The notes beneath the pieces are model-generated. The model searched no databases. It had not been told where the DNA came from and saw only the letters and a list, made by a program, of their open reading frames with translations. Positions 25,083 through 37,175 of a stretch of 64,000 bases of DNA are shown piece by piece. The translations under genes were made by a program, and so were the position numbers. The DNA is from Chrysomallon squamiferum (lineage: Eukaryota; Mollusca; Gastropoda; Neomphalida; Peltospiridae). Each line of letters starts with the position of its first letter. Position 1 is the first letter of the stretch. The DNA lies in assembly GCA_012295275.1 (NCBI GenBank), contig CM022677.1, positions 3,463,117 to 3,527,116 of the forward strand. The letters run 5' to 3'.

Positions 25083-25250
25083 CTGATAGAACTGTAACTG
25101 AAAACAGTTTTCTATCATCAGATAAACTACACAATCACTTTCACCAAGATCTACTTCAGTGTACACGGGGTGAGCTAATCTGTAAGTGTGACGTTTCCAT
25201 GACTCCTCTGTGTTCTGCACAGTTAGCTCATCCTCTTCTCCACTTCTTGT
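25083..25250 (-). CDS. isolated 56-codon exon, unrecognised
   Basis: On the minus strand, acceptor TTTTTCTCAG is followed by a frame reading TRSGEEDELTVQNTEESWKR, HTYRLAHPVYTEVDLGESDC, VVYLMIENCFQLQFYQ, with a possible donor GTGCAT directly after CAG. The exact 168-base length, the acceptor and the balanced composition (acidic start, then a mixed domain-like segment with two Cys) suggest a real internal exon. It could lie upstream of the TSR exons in the same minus-strand gene, but nothing proves that. Family not recognised. The overlapping plus-strand frame looks like a shadow. Confidence 0.4.
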
Positions 25251-26034
25251 CTGAGAAAAACATTTCAATATTTAATATTACTGTAATCAGGTATAGATTT
25301 GTATTGTTGTATTTAGCTGATATATTTTTCATGCTGGGGTGTCCTTAAACATTCATTCCTTTATTCATATAGTTTGATAAAAAAAAGTTATTTAAAGATG
25401 AGCTTTCATTCCTGTCCATTTTAAAAAAAGAAATGACAAAATTTTGTAAGCAGATGATACCAATATATATAATTACAAATGAAAGGACTTCTTTGTAAAT
25501 TTTAAAATTTGTTTATAAATTACCATTAATTGTTTTTACTTTTTTTTTTTATGTTTTCCTTCCATCAAAGCAAAAATCAACAGACACACCTAAGTATCAT
25601 AATTATACATATACACTTTATGAACAGGGAAAGACAGTGAAAGAAACAAAGAATGGGAAAGAGAGAATCAGAGATGCAAGGAGAAAATTAGAGATAGTGA
25701 GAGAGAAACAAAAAGACTGACATCATCACTATACCTGACTTTTGCCTCCAGTTCTGTACTTTTAACATCATCAACTTTTATGTTAATTCTTGACACTATG
25801 AATGGTTGTCCAAATATCTTAGCGTAGATAACAAGAAACACATTTTTTTAATTGTTCATAATAATCATTGTTAGTGTTAAAGAACAATGTTACAGTTGGG
25901 AGAAATATTTACAGAAAAAATTACCAAAACAGATATTTACAGATTATATGATTATATACATATCCATAGATAGACACATAGGTAGATTATATAGATAGAC
26001 AGATAGACTAAGTTACATAAAGTCAGAGACTTAC

Positions 26035-27795
26035 AGACAGACAGAAAGCTAGAAAGCTAGACAAATATAAAACAAAAGAATACAGAGGTACATAGATACA
26101 TTTATTTAGAAAGCTAGACAAATATAAAACAAAAGAATACAGAGGTACATAGATACATTTATTCAGAAAGACAGACAAATATAAAACAAAAGAATACAGA
26201 GGTACATAGATACATTTATTCAGAAAAAGCTAGACAAATATAAAAAAAAAAAAATACAGAGGTACATAGATACATTTATTCAGAAAGACAGACAAATATA
26301 AAACAAAAGAATACAGAGGTACATAGATACATTTATTTAGAAAGACAAATATAAAACAAAAGAATACAGAGGTACATAGATACATTTATTCAGAAAGACA
26401 GACAAATATAAAACAAAAGAATACAGAGGTACATAGATACATTTATTCAGAAAGACAAAAATATAAAACAAAAGAATACAGAGGTACATAGATACATTTA
26501 TTTAGAAAGACAAATATAAAACAAAAGAATACAGAGGTACATAGATACATTTATTCAGAAAGCTAGACAAATATAAAACAAAAGAAGACAGAGGTACATA
26601 GATACATTTATTCAGAAAGCTAGACAAATATAAAACAAAAGAAGACAGAGGTACATAGATACATTTATTACAAAGACAGACAAATATAAAACAAAAGAAG
26701 ACAGAGGTACATAGATACATTTATTAGAAAGACAGACAAATATAAAACAAAAGAATACAGAGGTACATAGATACATTTATTCAGAAAGCTAGACAAATAT
26801 AAAACAAAAGAATACAGAGGTACATAGATACATTTATTCAGAAAACAAAAATATAAAACAAAAGAATACAGAGGTACATAGATACATTTATTTAGAAAGT
26901 ACAAATATAAAATAAATTTATTTAGAAATTTAAAAAAGACAAATATAAAACAAAAAGAATACAGAGGTACATAGATACATTTATTCAGAAAAATATAAAA
27001 CAAAAAAGACAGACTAGACAAATAGGTACATAATATTTATTAAAAGACAAAAATATAAAACAAAAGAATACAGAGGTACATAGATACATTTATTAGAAAG
27101 ACAAACAAATATAAAACAAAAGAATACAGAGGTACATAGATACATTTATTTAGAAAGACAGACAAATATAAAACAAAAGAATACAGAGGTACATAGATAC
27201 ATTTATTTAGAAAGCTAGACAAATATAAAACAAAAAAATACAGAGGTACATAGATACATTTATTCAGAAAGACAAAGAACATAGATACATTTATTCAGAA
27301 AGCTAGACAAATATAAAACAAAAGAATACAGAGGTACATAGATACATTTATTTAGAAAGCTAGACAAATATAAAACAAAAGAATACAGAGGTACATAGAT
27401 ACATTTATTCAGAAAGCTAGACAAATATAAAACAAAAGAATACAGAGGTACATAGATACATTTATTCAGAAAGACAAACAAATATAAAACAAAAGTAATA
27501 CAGAGGTACATAGATACATTTATTCAGAAAGACAAACAAATATAAAACAAAATAATACAGAGGTACATAGATACATTTATTCAGAAAGACAAACAAATAT
27601 AAAAACAAAATAATACAGACAAAAGACAAACAAATATAAAACAAAAGAATACAGAGGTACATAGATACATTTATTCAGAAAGACACACAAATATAAAACA
27701 AAAGAATACAGAGGTACATAGATACATTTATTCAGAAAGACACACAAATATAAAACAAAAGAATACAGAGGTACATAGATACATTTATTTAGGAA
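26035..27795. repeat. 57-bp minisatellite, about 30 copies
   Basis: The unit contains ACAAATATAAAACAAAAGAA, TACAGAGGTACATAGATACA and TTTATTCAGAAAGCTAG. 57 is a multiple of three, and on the minus strand the same frame reads LNKCIYVPLYSFVLYLSSF again and again, giving several long hydrophobic open frames between 26502 and 27662. Frame changes in damaged copies (about 26880-27050 and 27600-27625) break it. Treated as a repeat, not a gene. Confidence 0.95.
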
Positions 27796-27904
27796 GTAAC
27801 ATTATTTAGAGACTGGTAGACACTGGGTAGATAGGTAGGTTGGTAATGTATACCATCAGACACTGAGACAGACAGAGATATTTAGTTACTATAACAAGGC
27901 AGAT

Positions 27905-27907
<3 letters not shown>

Positions 27908-27960
<53 letters not shown>

Positions 27961-28125
27961 CACATGCATGCAGAAAGAGTGAGAGAAGCTGACAGACTGG
28001 GAGTAGAAGGTAAATCAAATGACATTTATATATAATTAATGAAACACTAATTGGGAGTAGAAGGTAAATCAAATTTCATTTATATATAATTAATCAAACA
28101 CTAATTGGGAAATATTTAAGCAATA
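27908..28125. repeat. (CA)n tract and a 54-bp tandem duplication
   Basis: A long CA tract at 27908-27953 is followed at 28000-28112 by two copies of a unit starting GGGAGTAGAAGGTAAATCAA and containing TTTATATATAATTAAT. Confidence 0.9.
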
Positions 28126-28582
28126 TTTATTGTTATATATTGTGTCTAAAATGAACATAATTTTTCTAATATATCTTTTTGTTTGCTTTATTCATGGCTA
28201 AAGAAAAAGATAATATAAAAAAATTCACAAAACAAACAAACTTTGTTTAACTGTAACTATTTCTTCAGATATTTAGACATTTTGAAAGACTACATAAACA
28301 ATTGTAATATCCAATTTCTGTCACTGAAAAACTACTACAAAAAGTGAAAGAAAAACTCTCATGAAAAAAGATATTAAAGTCAGAAAAACAAATAGAATAT
28401 TGTCCACTGCAGAAAATAAAATAAAAAAGATAAATAAAATAATAAACAAATATATATACATTTATAAAACATTTGTCACGAAGAACTGTAAACTTGACAA
28501 CGATGTAAAGAGTCAACTGCTGTAGCTGCTGATGATGTCAGGACGATGGTGATGTGTGTTGTGAGATCTACATCTTCCTAAT

Positions 28583-29538
28583 TCACTTTCTTTGATGTTG
28601 CTGTGGTTTCCCAGTCTTCCAGAGAGAATTATTAATAACAACAGATAAATGTTTGCTTGATGTCAGTGAAACTTTTAGCCCCAGATTTATATCTGTAAGA
28701 AAAATAAAATAATATTAATTAATTTATTACATGATAATTAATAAATAAAACAATAACTTATTAGTATTAAATAATTTCTTATCACAGAAACATTCTTAAA
28801 AAAGTTTTTCGGTGAAATATTTTAATCTTAATTTCAGTGAGATAATTAATAAATTATCAAAAAAAAGAAGAAAAAAAGAAGTAAACATAAAATAAAAGAA
28901 ACTGAAACTAAAGTATAAGAAATTATATATTGATAAATTTGTTTATTGTCGCTGTTGAGTCACTCCACTACAGTATATTGATTAACATTTTGTTATAGAC
29001 TATACCCTATGTTTTATTGACATGCAAAAATATTTAAATCTTGTTAAAAAAAACACCTACATTTCACTTGGTCAGTATAGAAATTTACTAAAATTATTTT
29101 CAATTTATATTAAAAAAAATAAAAAATTAATAAATAATAAATAACTAACTAGTAAAAACATTATTTGCAAAAACATTTATTTTACATTATATTAATGCAT
29201 TGCATGTTGAGGAATGTACAAATTTATAAAGATGAAGACAGATTTAAAATAATATAAAAATACACTTTCTTATCAAGACTCTGTATTTGTTTTAATATCT
29301 AGTATGACAGATATAAAATAAATAAAATGTAAATTGATATAAAATGTGTAAAAATAACCAAAACTATGTACTTACTTATAAAACCTATGAATCATTTTAC
29401 TGGGTATTTCTTCAGGTCCTACACAACAAATTTTTATAATTCATCAGTTTCTGGTGTGAAAGAACACAAAGCCTTGTACTGACATCCTCCATCACAGAAC
29501 AGAATTACAAAGTGTTTAACATCAGACTCAGCCAGCTC
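28583..29538 (-). pseudogene. CAMSAP/Patronin CKK domain exons, frameshifted
   Basis: The exon at 29538-29376 (acceptor TTTATCTAG, donor GTAAGT) reads ELAESDVKHFVILFCDGGCQ then YKALCSFTPETDEL, the start of the CKK domain by which CAMSAP/Patronin proteins bind microtubule minus ends. A TAA follows at 29436-29434. One base later the frame resumes as KICCVGPEEIPSKMIHRFYK, so one base (the C of a TAC Tyr codon) appears lost. The last exon, 28692-28583, continues in phase as YKSGAKSFTDIK. It then needs a second frame change before KHLSVVINNSLWKTGKPQQH, which matches the end of CKK and stops at TGA (28585-28583). Two independent indels in a conserved domain indicate a pseudogene or local sequence errors. 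Family call is firm; functional state is not. Confidence 0.8.
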
Positions 29539-29539
29539 C

Positions 29540-30582
29540 TAGATAAACAAACAAACAAGCAAATAAATAAATCAATAAATCAATAAATAAATAAATAAAT
29601 AAGTTGATCAATAAAAATATCTTTAAATACACCATAAATCAAAAAACATATAAATAATATTGTATTAACATGGCAATAATGTATAAAAAGTAAATAAATA
29701 AATATAATTACATATAATATTCAAAAGTAACTAAAGTAAAGCTGATTTGTTGTGGAGTAATAACAACAGTATAAAATTAATATCATTATTAATGAATAAA
29801 ATTACACATCTAATCTATAGATATAACTCTCCCACTTCCCCTCTCAGGTATTTCTACAACTTTCTAAAATAAATAACAATTATCTATCAAGTAGACAGGA
29901 TCAGAAAGATAATTCTCTTATAAAATCTTAAAAATTTAAGTTGTAATTTGAATAAACTAAAAATAAACAGTAATAACAAACAATAATAAAATACTGTAGA
30001 TTAAAAGGAGTGAGAATAATCCTAAAAAAATATTAATTCAATTAAAAAAATTAAGTATGTCTTTTTAAAACAAACAATAATAAGAAAATCAAATATAATG
30101 AAAGAAAAATTCCTACTGCTAAAGTTTAAAGATCAAAGAAAAACAGATTTCAGTTTTTCTGGTCCATTTAATTTAGCAATTGCTTAATTTGGTTTTGACA
30201 ATAATAATAATAAGTAGGGATTTAAAAATAAGAAAATTAATAAACAAATGAGTAGGCTTTTTTAACCAAAACATAACCTAAAAATAAATATTTAAAATAC
30301 AATTGAACAGAGAGGATAATTTACAATATTACAGGCCTGTTTTAATAACTGATATTATAAATCTAGACGACAACAATAATGATGATGAAGAAATTTAAAA
30401 TGAAGACATTTTAACTTATTTTTTATTTTATCTATATAATCAGAACATATGAGATATGTAAAAGTAAACCTCACAGACTAAGTAAATTAGTGTAAAGTGC
30501 TGTCATACTCAGTCTGTTAGAATTTTTTGTGTGGAGTACCATGTGATTATTGAAAATAAATGAAAATAAAATAATGATAATA

Positions 30583-30617
<35 letters not shown>

Positions 30618-31680
30618 AAAGATAATAATGCTACAACAAAAAAAAAAAATCAAGAATGTGTTTAAGTTAAAAAAGTCTAATATAGATGATGAAAACAGAT
30701 GTGGATGACTAAATGAAGAAATGATAAACATGCTTTAAACTAATGGATGATAAAATTGTCTAATTTTACTTATAAAAGTTGAGCTTAATGAATATATGTG
30801 ATGCCATAATGGACCTACTGTAAAAGTAAACCTAAAAGACTGAGTAAATTGGTGTAAAATGCTGATGTACACAGTCTGTTAGAACTTTTTGTATGAAATA
30901 ATAATGTTACGATAGAAAATAAATGTAGAAGTAACTTTACTTGTTATTGTAGACTTTCCTTGTACTAATCTGCTTTTCTTACTCTGTATTGAGAATACAA
31001 AAACAGAAAAACTGAGAAGAATGTAAATTGATAGTTAAACAACTGAATTAATGTGTGTTTTTCATACAAGTTGTTTTTAGAAACTTCTCTGTCTGTTCTG
31101 CTGTCTGTGTGTGTCCCATTCTGAAGTTTAGATAACAACACTTGTCTGTTTTGTGCTGTGTGTCTGAAAAAGTAAAAACAAACAATTTATTTGTTTATTG
31201 TTTTTATTTAAACATTATTTACTGTTATATGTGCATATCAATACCATTTACTGATACAAATGAATGTTTGTAAACAAAAATATATTTCATCTATTAGATT
31301 TCAATTGTGCATACATGCATATACAGTCTGAGTTAATGAATAATTAAAAATAAATATTTAAAAAAATAGTCTAAAGTGGTTTACCAAAATATAAATGTAA
31401 ATTCTGAATCAAAAAACAAATCAGTATCTTTGAAAAATATAATATTATAATCTGATTATTGATAAATATAAATGTTGCTAAAATATAACAAATATGAAAT
31501 AAAGAAGAAATATTTTATTTGAGAACATACACAGCTTGTTTTTGCTAGTTCTTTCCATTTTAAAAGATAAACAACAAAACAGCTAATGAAAAAGAAAACC
31601 TGTTTCTGCAATATGAACTGACACCCTTTTTAAACAAGAAACTAAAAATTTGTTTTTAATATACGTATTTCCACAGAAAA
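29540..31680. other. AT-rich DNA with a dispersed duplication; one possible exon
   Basis: A block at about 30462-30532 (AAAAGTAAACCTCACAGACT to CAGTCTGTTAGAATTTTTTG) recurs at about 30822-30892 with substitutions, a 360-base-spaced direct duplication. A (GAT)n tract lies near 30582-30615. On the minus strand at about 31165-31080, acceptor TTTTTCAG precedes an open frame reading AQNRQVLLSKLQNGTHTDSR. It lies where CAMSAP exons would be expected but matches nothing I know. No central CAMSAP sequence was found. Confidence 0.45.
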
Positions 31681-31684
31681 CAAA

Positions 31685-31830
31685 ACATATAACATAATGT
31701 TACTAATATCAGTCACAGATCAGTGGCTAGATTGGTAAATAACTTTATTCGTCCTCCACGTAGGACTGACCCTAGAACCCAACAAACTCTAACCACTGAG
31801 CCAGTCTATCCATCACTACAAACTTAACAA
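31685..31830 (-). mobile_element. tRNA-derived SINE
   Basis: On the minus strand the element has a tRNA-like A box, TGGCTCAGTGGTTAGAG (within 31785-31803), and a B box, GGGTTCTAGGGTC (31780-31768), spaced as in a tRNA gene, followed by a non-tRNA tail. This is the internal RNA polymerase III promoter of a SINE. A truncated relative lies at 17159-17225. The cloverleaf is not preserved, so this is not a functional tRNA gene. Confidence 0.65.
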
Positions 31831-32254
31831 AGTGAATACTTACGGAGAAGAGTTTGATTTGTTTAGTTCTTGTTTAGTTTTGTTGTGTTGCTAATGACTA
31901 CTTGGTGTTTTGTGACATCTGACCTCCCGTTACCATAGCGATATGCTGAATTAAAATTAATATAAATAATAATAAACCCTGCAATATAAGGTGTCTGTTA
32001 AAATAAATCTTTGTAAAAATTCCTTTAATATTAACTTTCTTTATTAGCAGCCTTAGAAATACCGACTATTATATAAGGATATTTTAAAGCCTCAAATCAT
32101 CCATTTTAAATAATAAACAAATATTTACCCAGGTAAAAGCATATTCAGTATATACACTAAAACTGAATATTACAAATACCAATTTTTCATAAATTAATAT
32201 AATAAAAGATGTAATACAATTTTGCACTTAGAACAAACATTTTTTTTTAAATAA

Positions 32255-32255
<1 letters not shown>

Positions 32256-32320
<65 letters not shown>
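32256..32320. repeat. (GA)n microsatellite
   Basis: About 30 GA repeats on the plus strand. A long (CT)n tract in inverse orientation lies 1.1 kb away at 33361-33438. Confidence 0.97.
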
Positions 32321-32323
<3 letters not shown>

Positions 32324-33082
32324 ACATGCAGTGACACTGTGTGAAGGGCTGGCAGTTCCAGTCTGGTAACAGGAAAGTTAAACATTTTAAAATACTGATG
32401 AAATATGAAGCTGCTTCTTTTGTTTTATAACAAAGAAATAAACATTTACAACAAAATAATCACATTTACATAAATATGTATGTGTGTAATGTGTGTGTAA
32501 GTGCATGTCCATGTGTTTGCATGATCATTTACTACAAACTGTTATCTACAAACTGCAACTTCATATATTAAATTAAACTTCATTAGCTGATTAGGTTTAG
32601 AAAAATGAGAAATATGTAAGAAAACAAACAAAAATTCACCTGCTCAGATTTGTTCTCTTTTGCAATGGCAGCAGTACAAACTTTATTTAACCAGAAAACA
32701 ACTGTGACCTCAGTGTCTGATGGAAGTTCACTGGATGTGTTAAAAGTTGTAATTCAACTGAAAGTTTTAAAATTACATGTTCAATAGAGAGGTTTAGCAC
32801 AGACGTAACTTTCACATACTGATTTTCTTGATATGGGACAAGCTTATATGTATGTGTTTATGTATAGCAATGAAACGTTATAAAGGGTGAGTCTGGTTTT
32901 TATGATTTTCTTTAATTATATTTGGCAATATAAACATTGAACATGTTCAAACCAAATGTACATATATTATATATCCAAATAAATTTGTTTATAAGTTCTA
33001 GAGCTGCAGTTACTTCCCTTCTTTAACTTATTACAATACAAGCTTTGTTCTTTACATGGAAACTAAACTGAAAGTGAGTTAT

Positions 33083-33271
33083 GGCCATGTCTCATACTGT
33101 AAGTCTGTATGCAGTCAGTTACATGAACAGGTTACATCTATGCTAAACCTCACTAATATGCTGAATGTAAAGACTGAGGTCTCATACTGTAAGTCTGTAT
33201 GCAGTCAGATACATGAACAGATTACATCTATGCTAAACCTCACTAATATGCTGAATGTAAAGACTGAGGTC
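33083..33271. repeat. ~92-bp tandem duplication
   Basis: Two adjacent copies of GTCTCATACTGTAAGTCTGT, ATGCAGTCAG, TACATGAACAG, ACATCTATGCTAAACCTCAC, TAATATGCTGAATGTAAAGA, differing at a few bases. A plus-strand open frame across it (YCKSVCSQ repeated) reflects the duplication and has no other support. Confidence 0.9.
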
Positions 33272-33360
33272 TCATTACGTCATATAATAAATTATACAAA
33301 ATATGCACCCCTACATATCATTCTCCTTTTACCTCTCCCTGTGTCTCTTCATTAATTCAT

Positions 33361-33438
<78 letters not shown>
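33361..33438. repeat. (CT)n microsatellite
   Basis: About 38 CT repeats, inverse to the (GA)n tract at 32256-32320. Confidence 0.97.
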
Positions 33439-33441
<3 letters not shown>

Positions 33442-34194
33442 CATTCGTACACTTATTTGTTTAAATGCTATCGTCATAATTCTTCTCGTTCTTTTCAGCA
33501 ATCACTGAATATTCAAAGTTGAAGATAAAAGCCTTTAAATACAGCTTGTCATTAACCTCTGAACTGAAACACAATTTATCATACAGTGATACTTTCCAAA
33601 ACACTAACTGAACAAAATAAATAAACTTTAACACAGCCAGTAATCTCATTTTAGTAAAAAGAGGTTTTTTTTTTTTATCTAACTTTAGTATTTAATAAAC
33701 AAAAATACAAATACAAATATAAAATAAATAAATAAATAAAAACTACAGCTTACCTGATGGCTTGGACAGCAGGTTCTGCTGAAACAACTTCATGGGTGTA
33801 TGCCAACATCAGCACATCAATTAGAGCAATATGTTCATTCTGAAAAAGTAACAATAAAAAAATAACAATAAAGATAATAAATAAATAGTTGTAAATAAAT
33901 AAATAACTAGTACTTCTGTTATAATTACTGAGTAATGCACAGTCTTTGTAATGATAATAACAAAAATAATTAATATCAGCAAATAAGTGATTATCATTAC
34001 ACTGTTTGATAATTAATAAACAATTGTCACAAAACTTATTTTACTCTCTAAGACAAAAAAAATAAAATAAAAAACTCATGATGTAAACTCACTTTCTAGA
34101 CAGCACCTGACTAAAACTGCAGTGACCTACGTAAAATATTGTCTGAAAAAGAAGATTACCCTGCAACACAGTAAGAGATCATCATCATAATCAT

Positions 34195-34200
34195 AATAGC

Positions 34201-34239
<39 letters not shown>

Positions 34240-34400
34240 TAATAATAATAATAATAAAGATAATAATCATGATGATTGTAAAAATTAACAACAATAGTAA
34301 CCACAACAACAACAATAATAGTAGTAGCAGTAGTAGTAGTAATAGTAATAATAATAGTAAAAATAACAATAATAACACAACAATAACTATAATAATAATT
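34195..34400. repeat. AAT / AAC / AGT trinucleotide-rich tract
   Basis: Long AAT repeats are followed by mixed AAC, AAT and AGT triplets. Open frames here are simple-sequence (poly-Asn, Ser, Leu, Tyr) artefacts. Confidence 0.9.
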
Positions 34401-35930
34401 TACTTTATACATTTTCATCTATTATTGATTATAGTAAGTTTAATATGTTATATATTAATGAGAAAAAGAAGGGATTAATGTTTTATTTAACAACATATAT
34501 ATAGCATTGTATTTTTGTATTAAACACATACTATGAAGGAATAAGGTAATATATTTTAATTTTATTCTATACATAACTAGCTGAACTGAACTGTAGAAAT
34601 AAGCCTTCATGACAGGAAACATAAGTCTCTTCACAGATCATTTTCTGATCATTTAGTGTTCTGTTTTTGATGAAATAATTCTAAGGTTTATAAAAAGTAA
34701 GATGCTAGAGATAATTAAAACAAAAGAAAAATGGATATAGTAACTTTAATAATTAGAACATAAATCTTGAAAGAATAAGAAATGAACCTGGTGTTCTACA
34801 GATGGAGACATTTGATGATTATTTGGTTTCTACCAGGGTAGATGATGATGCAAGATTTCCTCAAATTTTGTGCAACCATCAACTGACCACTGGTCCTAGA
34901 ACTATGAATAATGTGCAGGGTTTTCATTCCAAAATGAACCGGTCAATTCATCATCTAAACATCATCTAATCATAAACACATTTATAAAATTGATAAAATG
35001 AACAGAAACATCAGAACGTGCTAAACTGAGACAGGTAAACTTTGGATCTGCCCCACCACGAAGAAAGTAAATTTCTTTCATATATGTGTGAGTTAATCTA
35101 AACTTATGAATACAGTGAGAATTTGAGAAATAAATAGATGGATGATAAAAGAACAAAATGAGATAGATAAAATAGAAACATACATATGTGTATGTGTATA
35201 TATATATTTATTTATATATGTACTGTGACAATGAACTAGTAAAATGTGATGCTATACTGACAAGAAGTGTTTTATTTTGAATTATTAGAAACATAATAAA
35301 TATTTTAACATTACTCCATGGTATTAGTGGCTCAAGTTTTGTTATTTGACTGAAATAGTAAATGTTATCAAAGCTTGTCATAAACCAAAGTTAGGATGAT
35401 TTTTTGCAATAGAAAAACTAAAACAATGGTTAAACAAATGATCATTACAAGCATTAACTTTTAAATTTAAAAAAAAGAAAAGAAAATCTGCAACTTAAAC
35501 CTGTAGTTTTTACAAAGAGTATATGAATCATAGTACACAGCAATAACAAGACTAATACACTTCTAAACTGTAAACCTTTACTGCTGTAATTTATTATTAA
35601 TTTTCATTTGTAGGCAAAAATAATAAAAAGATTTTTTTTTTAAATTAAAAAAGAATAAAGAAAAACAAACACAGTATAAAATGTAACTTAAAAGACTGTA
35701 AAATACAATAACTGTGTTCACTTTAACTATGAACGAATTCTTTATCTCAATATTGTCAGTTTAGCACTTTATCATTTTGTAAAACACATAAGATTTTTTA
35801 TTTTTTTATTTATTGTGATCATAATTACACAAAAAGCAACACTATAGCAAAAGTTCAGTCAAATCATAGAACTTAACTAACTAATACACGAAACATTTAC
35901 AACCACATTCTGGTTATTAAATCTGGTTAA
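34401..35930. other. AT-rich DNA, no supported gene
   Basis: Nothing with splice-flanked or conserved coding character was seen on either strand. Short frames such as 34962-35156 (minus) are not supported. Confidence 0.45.
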
Positions 35931-36145
35931 ACTGTAAGAAACATAAACAAACACAAAGGAAGGAAAACAACTGAAAATTTATAACAATAAATAAATCAGT
36001 GTAACTGTAAGAAACATAAACAAACACAAAGGAAGGGCAACAGTTGAAAATTTATAACAATAAATAAATCAGTTTAACTGTAAGAAACATAAACAAACAC
36101 AAAGGAAGGAAAACAACTGAAAAGTTATAACAATAAATGTAACTG
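35930..36145. repeat. ~73-bp tandem repeat, three copies
   Basis: The unit AACTGTAAGAAACATAAACA, AACACAAAGGAAGGAAAACA, ACTGAAAATTTATAACAATA recurs three times with few differences. Confidence 0.9.
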
Positions 36146-36273
36146 GTTCATTACTGGTTTCTGTTGACAGACAAATGTTTATCTCAATAAAAGAACAGAG
36201 CAGAAATGTGTTTTAAATTATTTATGACTTATAAAGGAAATAAAAATACTGAAGTAACTTTTAACTAAATGTA

Positions 36274-36317
<44 letters not shown>

Positions 36318-36354
36318 TGTTTGTGTGCATGTGTGTGTGTACATGTGTGTGTGA
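36274..36354. repeat. (GT)n microsatellite
   Basis: GT repeats to about 36314 and interrupted GT beyond. Confidence 0.95.
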
Positions 36355-36382
36355 GCGAGAAAAAAACATCAATACATCTTAC

Positions 36383-36591
36383 TTCAGATTTGGTCTTCTT
36401 CACTTTTTGCCATAATGAGAAATTATTTCTAAAATCATCAGAGCTATTGTCTTGTGGTGTAACACAAACATTGTCCTTGTAACTTATCTCTTCAGTTCTT
36501 GCTTTAGCAATTTGTCATCTTCAGTTGTCAGCTTCATCTTCTCAATGATGCTGTCAAAGCTGTCAAAGCCTTGCCATGACAAAACTGAGAA
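36383..36591 (-). pseudogene. exon-like segment with one frame change, unrecognised
   Basis: On the minus strand, acceptor CATATCTCAG precedes FSVLSWQGFDSFDSIIEKMK then LTTEDDKLLKQELKR and a TAA. From the KLL region the next frame is open instead, reading KARTEEISYKDNVCVTPQDN, SSDDFRNNFSLWQKVKKTKS, up to a good donor (GAA then GTAAGA). Coding-like peptide on both sides of a one-frame shift, bounded by acceptor and donor, suggests a single 209-base exon damaged by an indel. It lies upstream, on the same strand, of the CAMSAP CH exons but does not resemble the CAMSAP N-terminus. Family not recognised. Confidence 0.35.
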
Positions 36592-36764
36592 CTGAGATAT
36601 GAAACTGGACTGACTCAGTTTCTGTCACTCTAACTCACTCTCTGTTTCTCTCTACAGATTTTATTTTGTATTTACCTGCTGACAATGTTAACAAGATTGT
36701 TAAGCAGTTCAAACTTATTTTTAAAAGAAAATCATCCCAGCTAAAATGTATCCTGCAACAGAAA

Positions 36765-37175
36765 TTTTTGACTCTTTCACTGTTAACAGTTTTTTGTCAG
36801 TAACAGAAGTTTTTAACTCTTTCACTGTAAACAGTTTTTTGTCGATCACTGACAAAACTGAACAATTCTACAAGTAAATGAATGTACTGGTGTACTGAGA
36901 TCACTGACAAAACTGAACAATTCTACAAGTAAATGAATAATGATGTACTGAGATCACTGACAATACTGAACAATTCTACAAGTAAATGAGTGTAATGGTG
37001 TACTGAGATCACTGACAAAACTGAACAATTCTACAAGTAAATGAGTGTACTGGTGTACTGAGATCACTGACAATACTGAACAATTCTACAAGTAAATGAG
37101 TGTAATGATGTACTGAGATCTCTGACAATACTGAACAATTCTAGAAGTAAATGAGTGTACTGGTGTACTGAGATC
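36765..37175. repeat. 55-bp minisatellite, six copies, after a short duplication
   Basis: A duplicated TTTTTGACTCTTTCACTG-type block at 36765-36843 is followed by units of 55 bp (one is 53 bp) starting GATCACTGACAAAACTGAAC at 36844, 36899, 36952, 37007, 37062 and 37117, ending near 37172. Confidence 0.93.

Larger units (their letters stand above)
32640..33839 (-). pseudogene. CAMSAP/Patronin CH-domain exons (N-terminal part)
   Basis: The exon at 33839-33754 (acceptor TACTTTTTCAG, donor GTAAGC) reads NEHIALIDVLMLAYTHEVVS then AEPAVQAI. It joins in phase to 32730-32640 (donor GTGAAT), which reads ELPSDTEVTVVFWLNKVCTA then AIAKENKSEQ. The ALIDVLMLAY and VVFWLNKV segments match the start of the calponin-homology domain of CAMSAP/Patronin microtubule minus-end proteins. 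These two exons are intact. Exons for the start of the protein, the rest of the CH domain and the coiled coils are absent, while the CKK exons lie 3.1 kb downstream on the same strand and are frameshifted. I infer a deletion-bearing pseudogene or an assembly collapse rather than a complete gene. Confidence 0.7.

Noticed and set aside
31768-31803. Functional tRNA gene
   Set aside because: Only A and B boxes survive; no cloverleaf or acceptor stem is formed, and a related truncated copy shows it is a SINE.
33056-33355. 99-codon frame with repeated YCKSVCSQ
   Set aside because: Explained by a 92-bp tandem duplication in antisense to a CAMSAP intron; no splice or family evidence.
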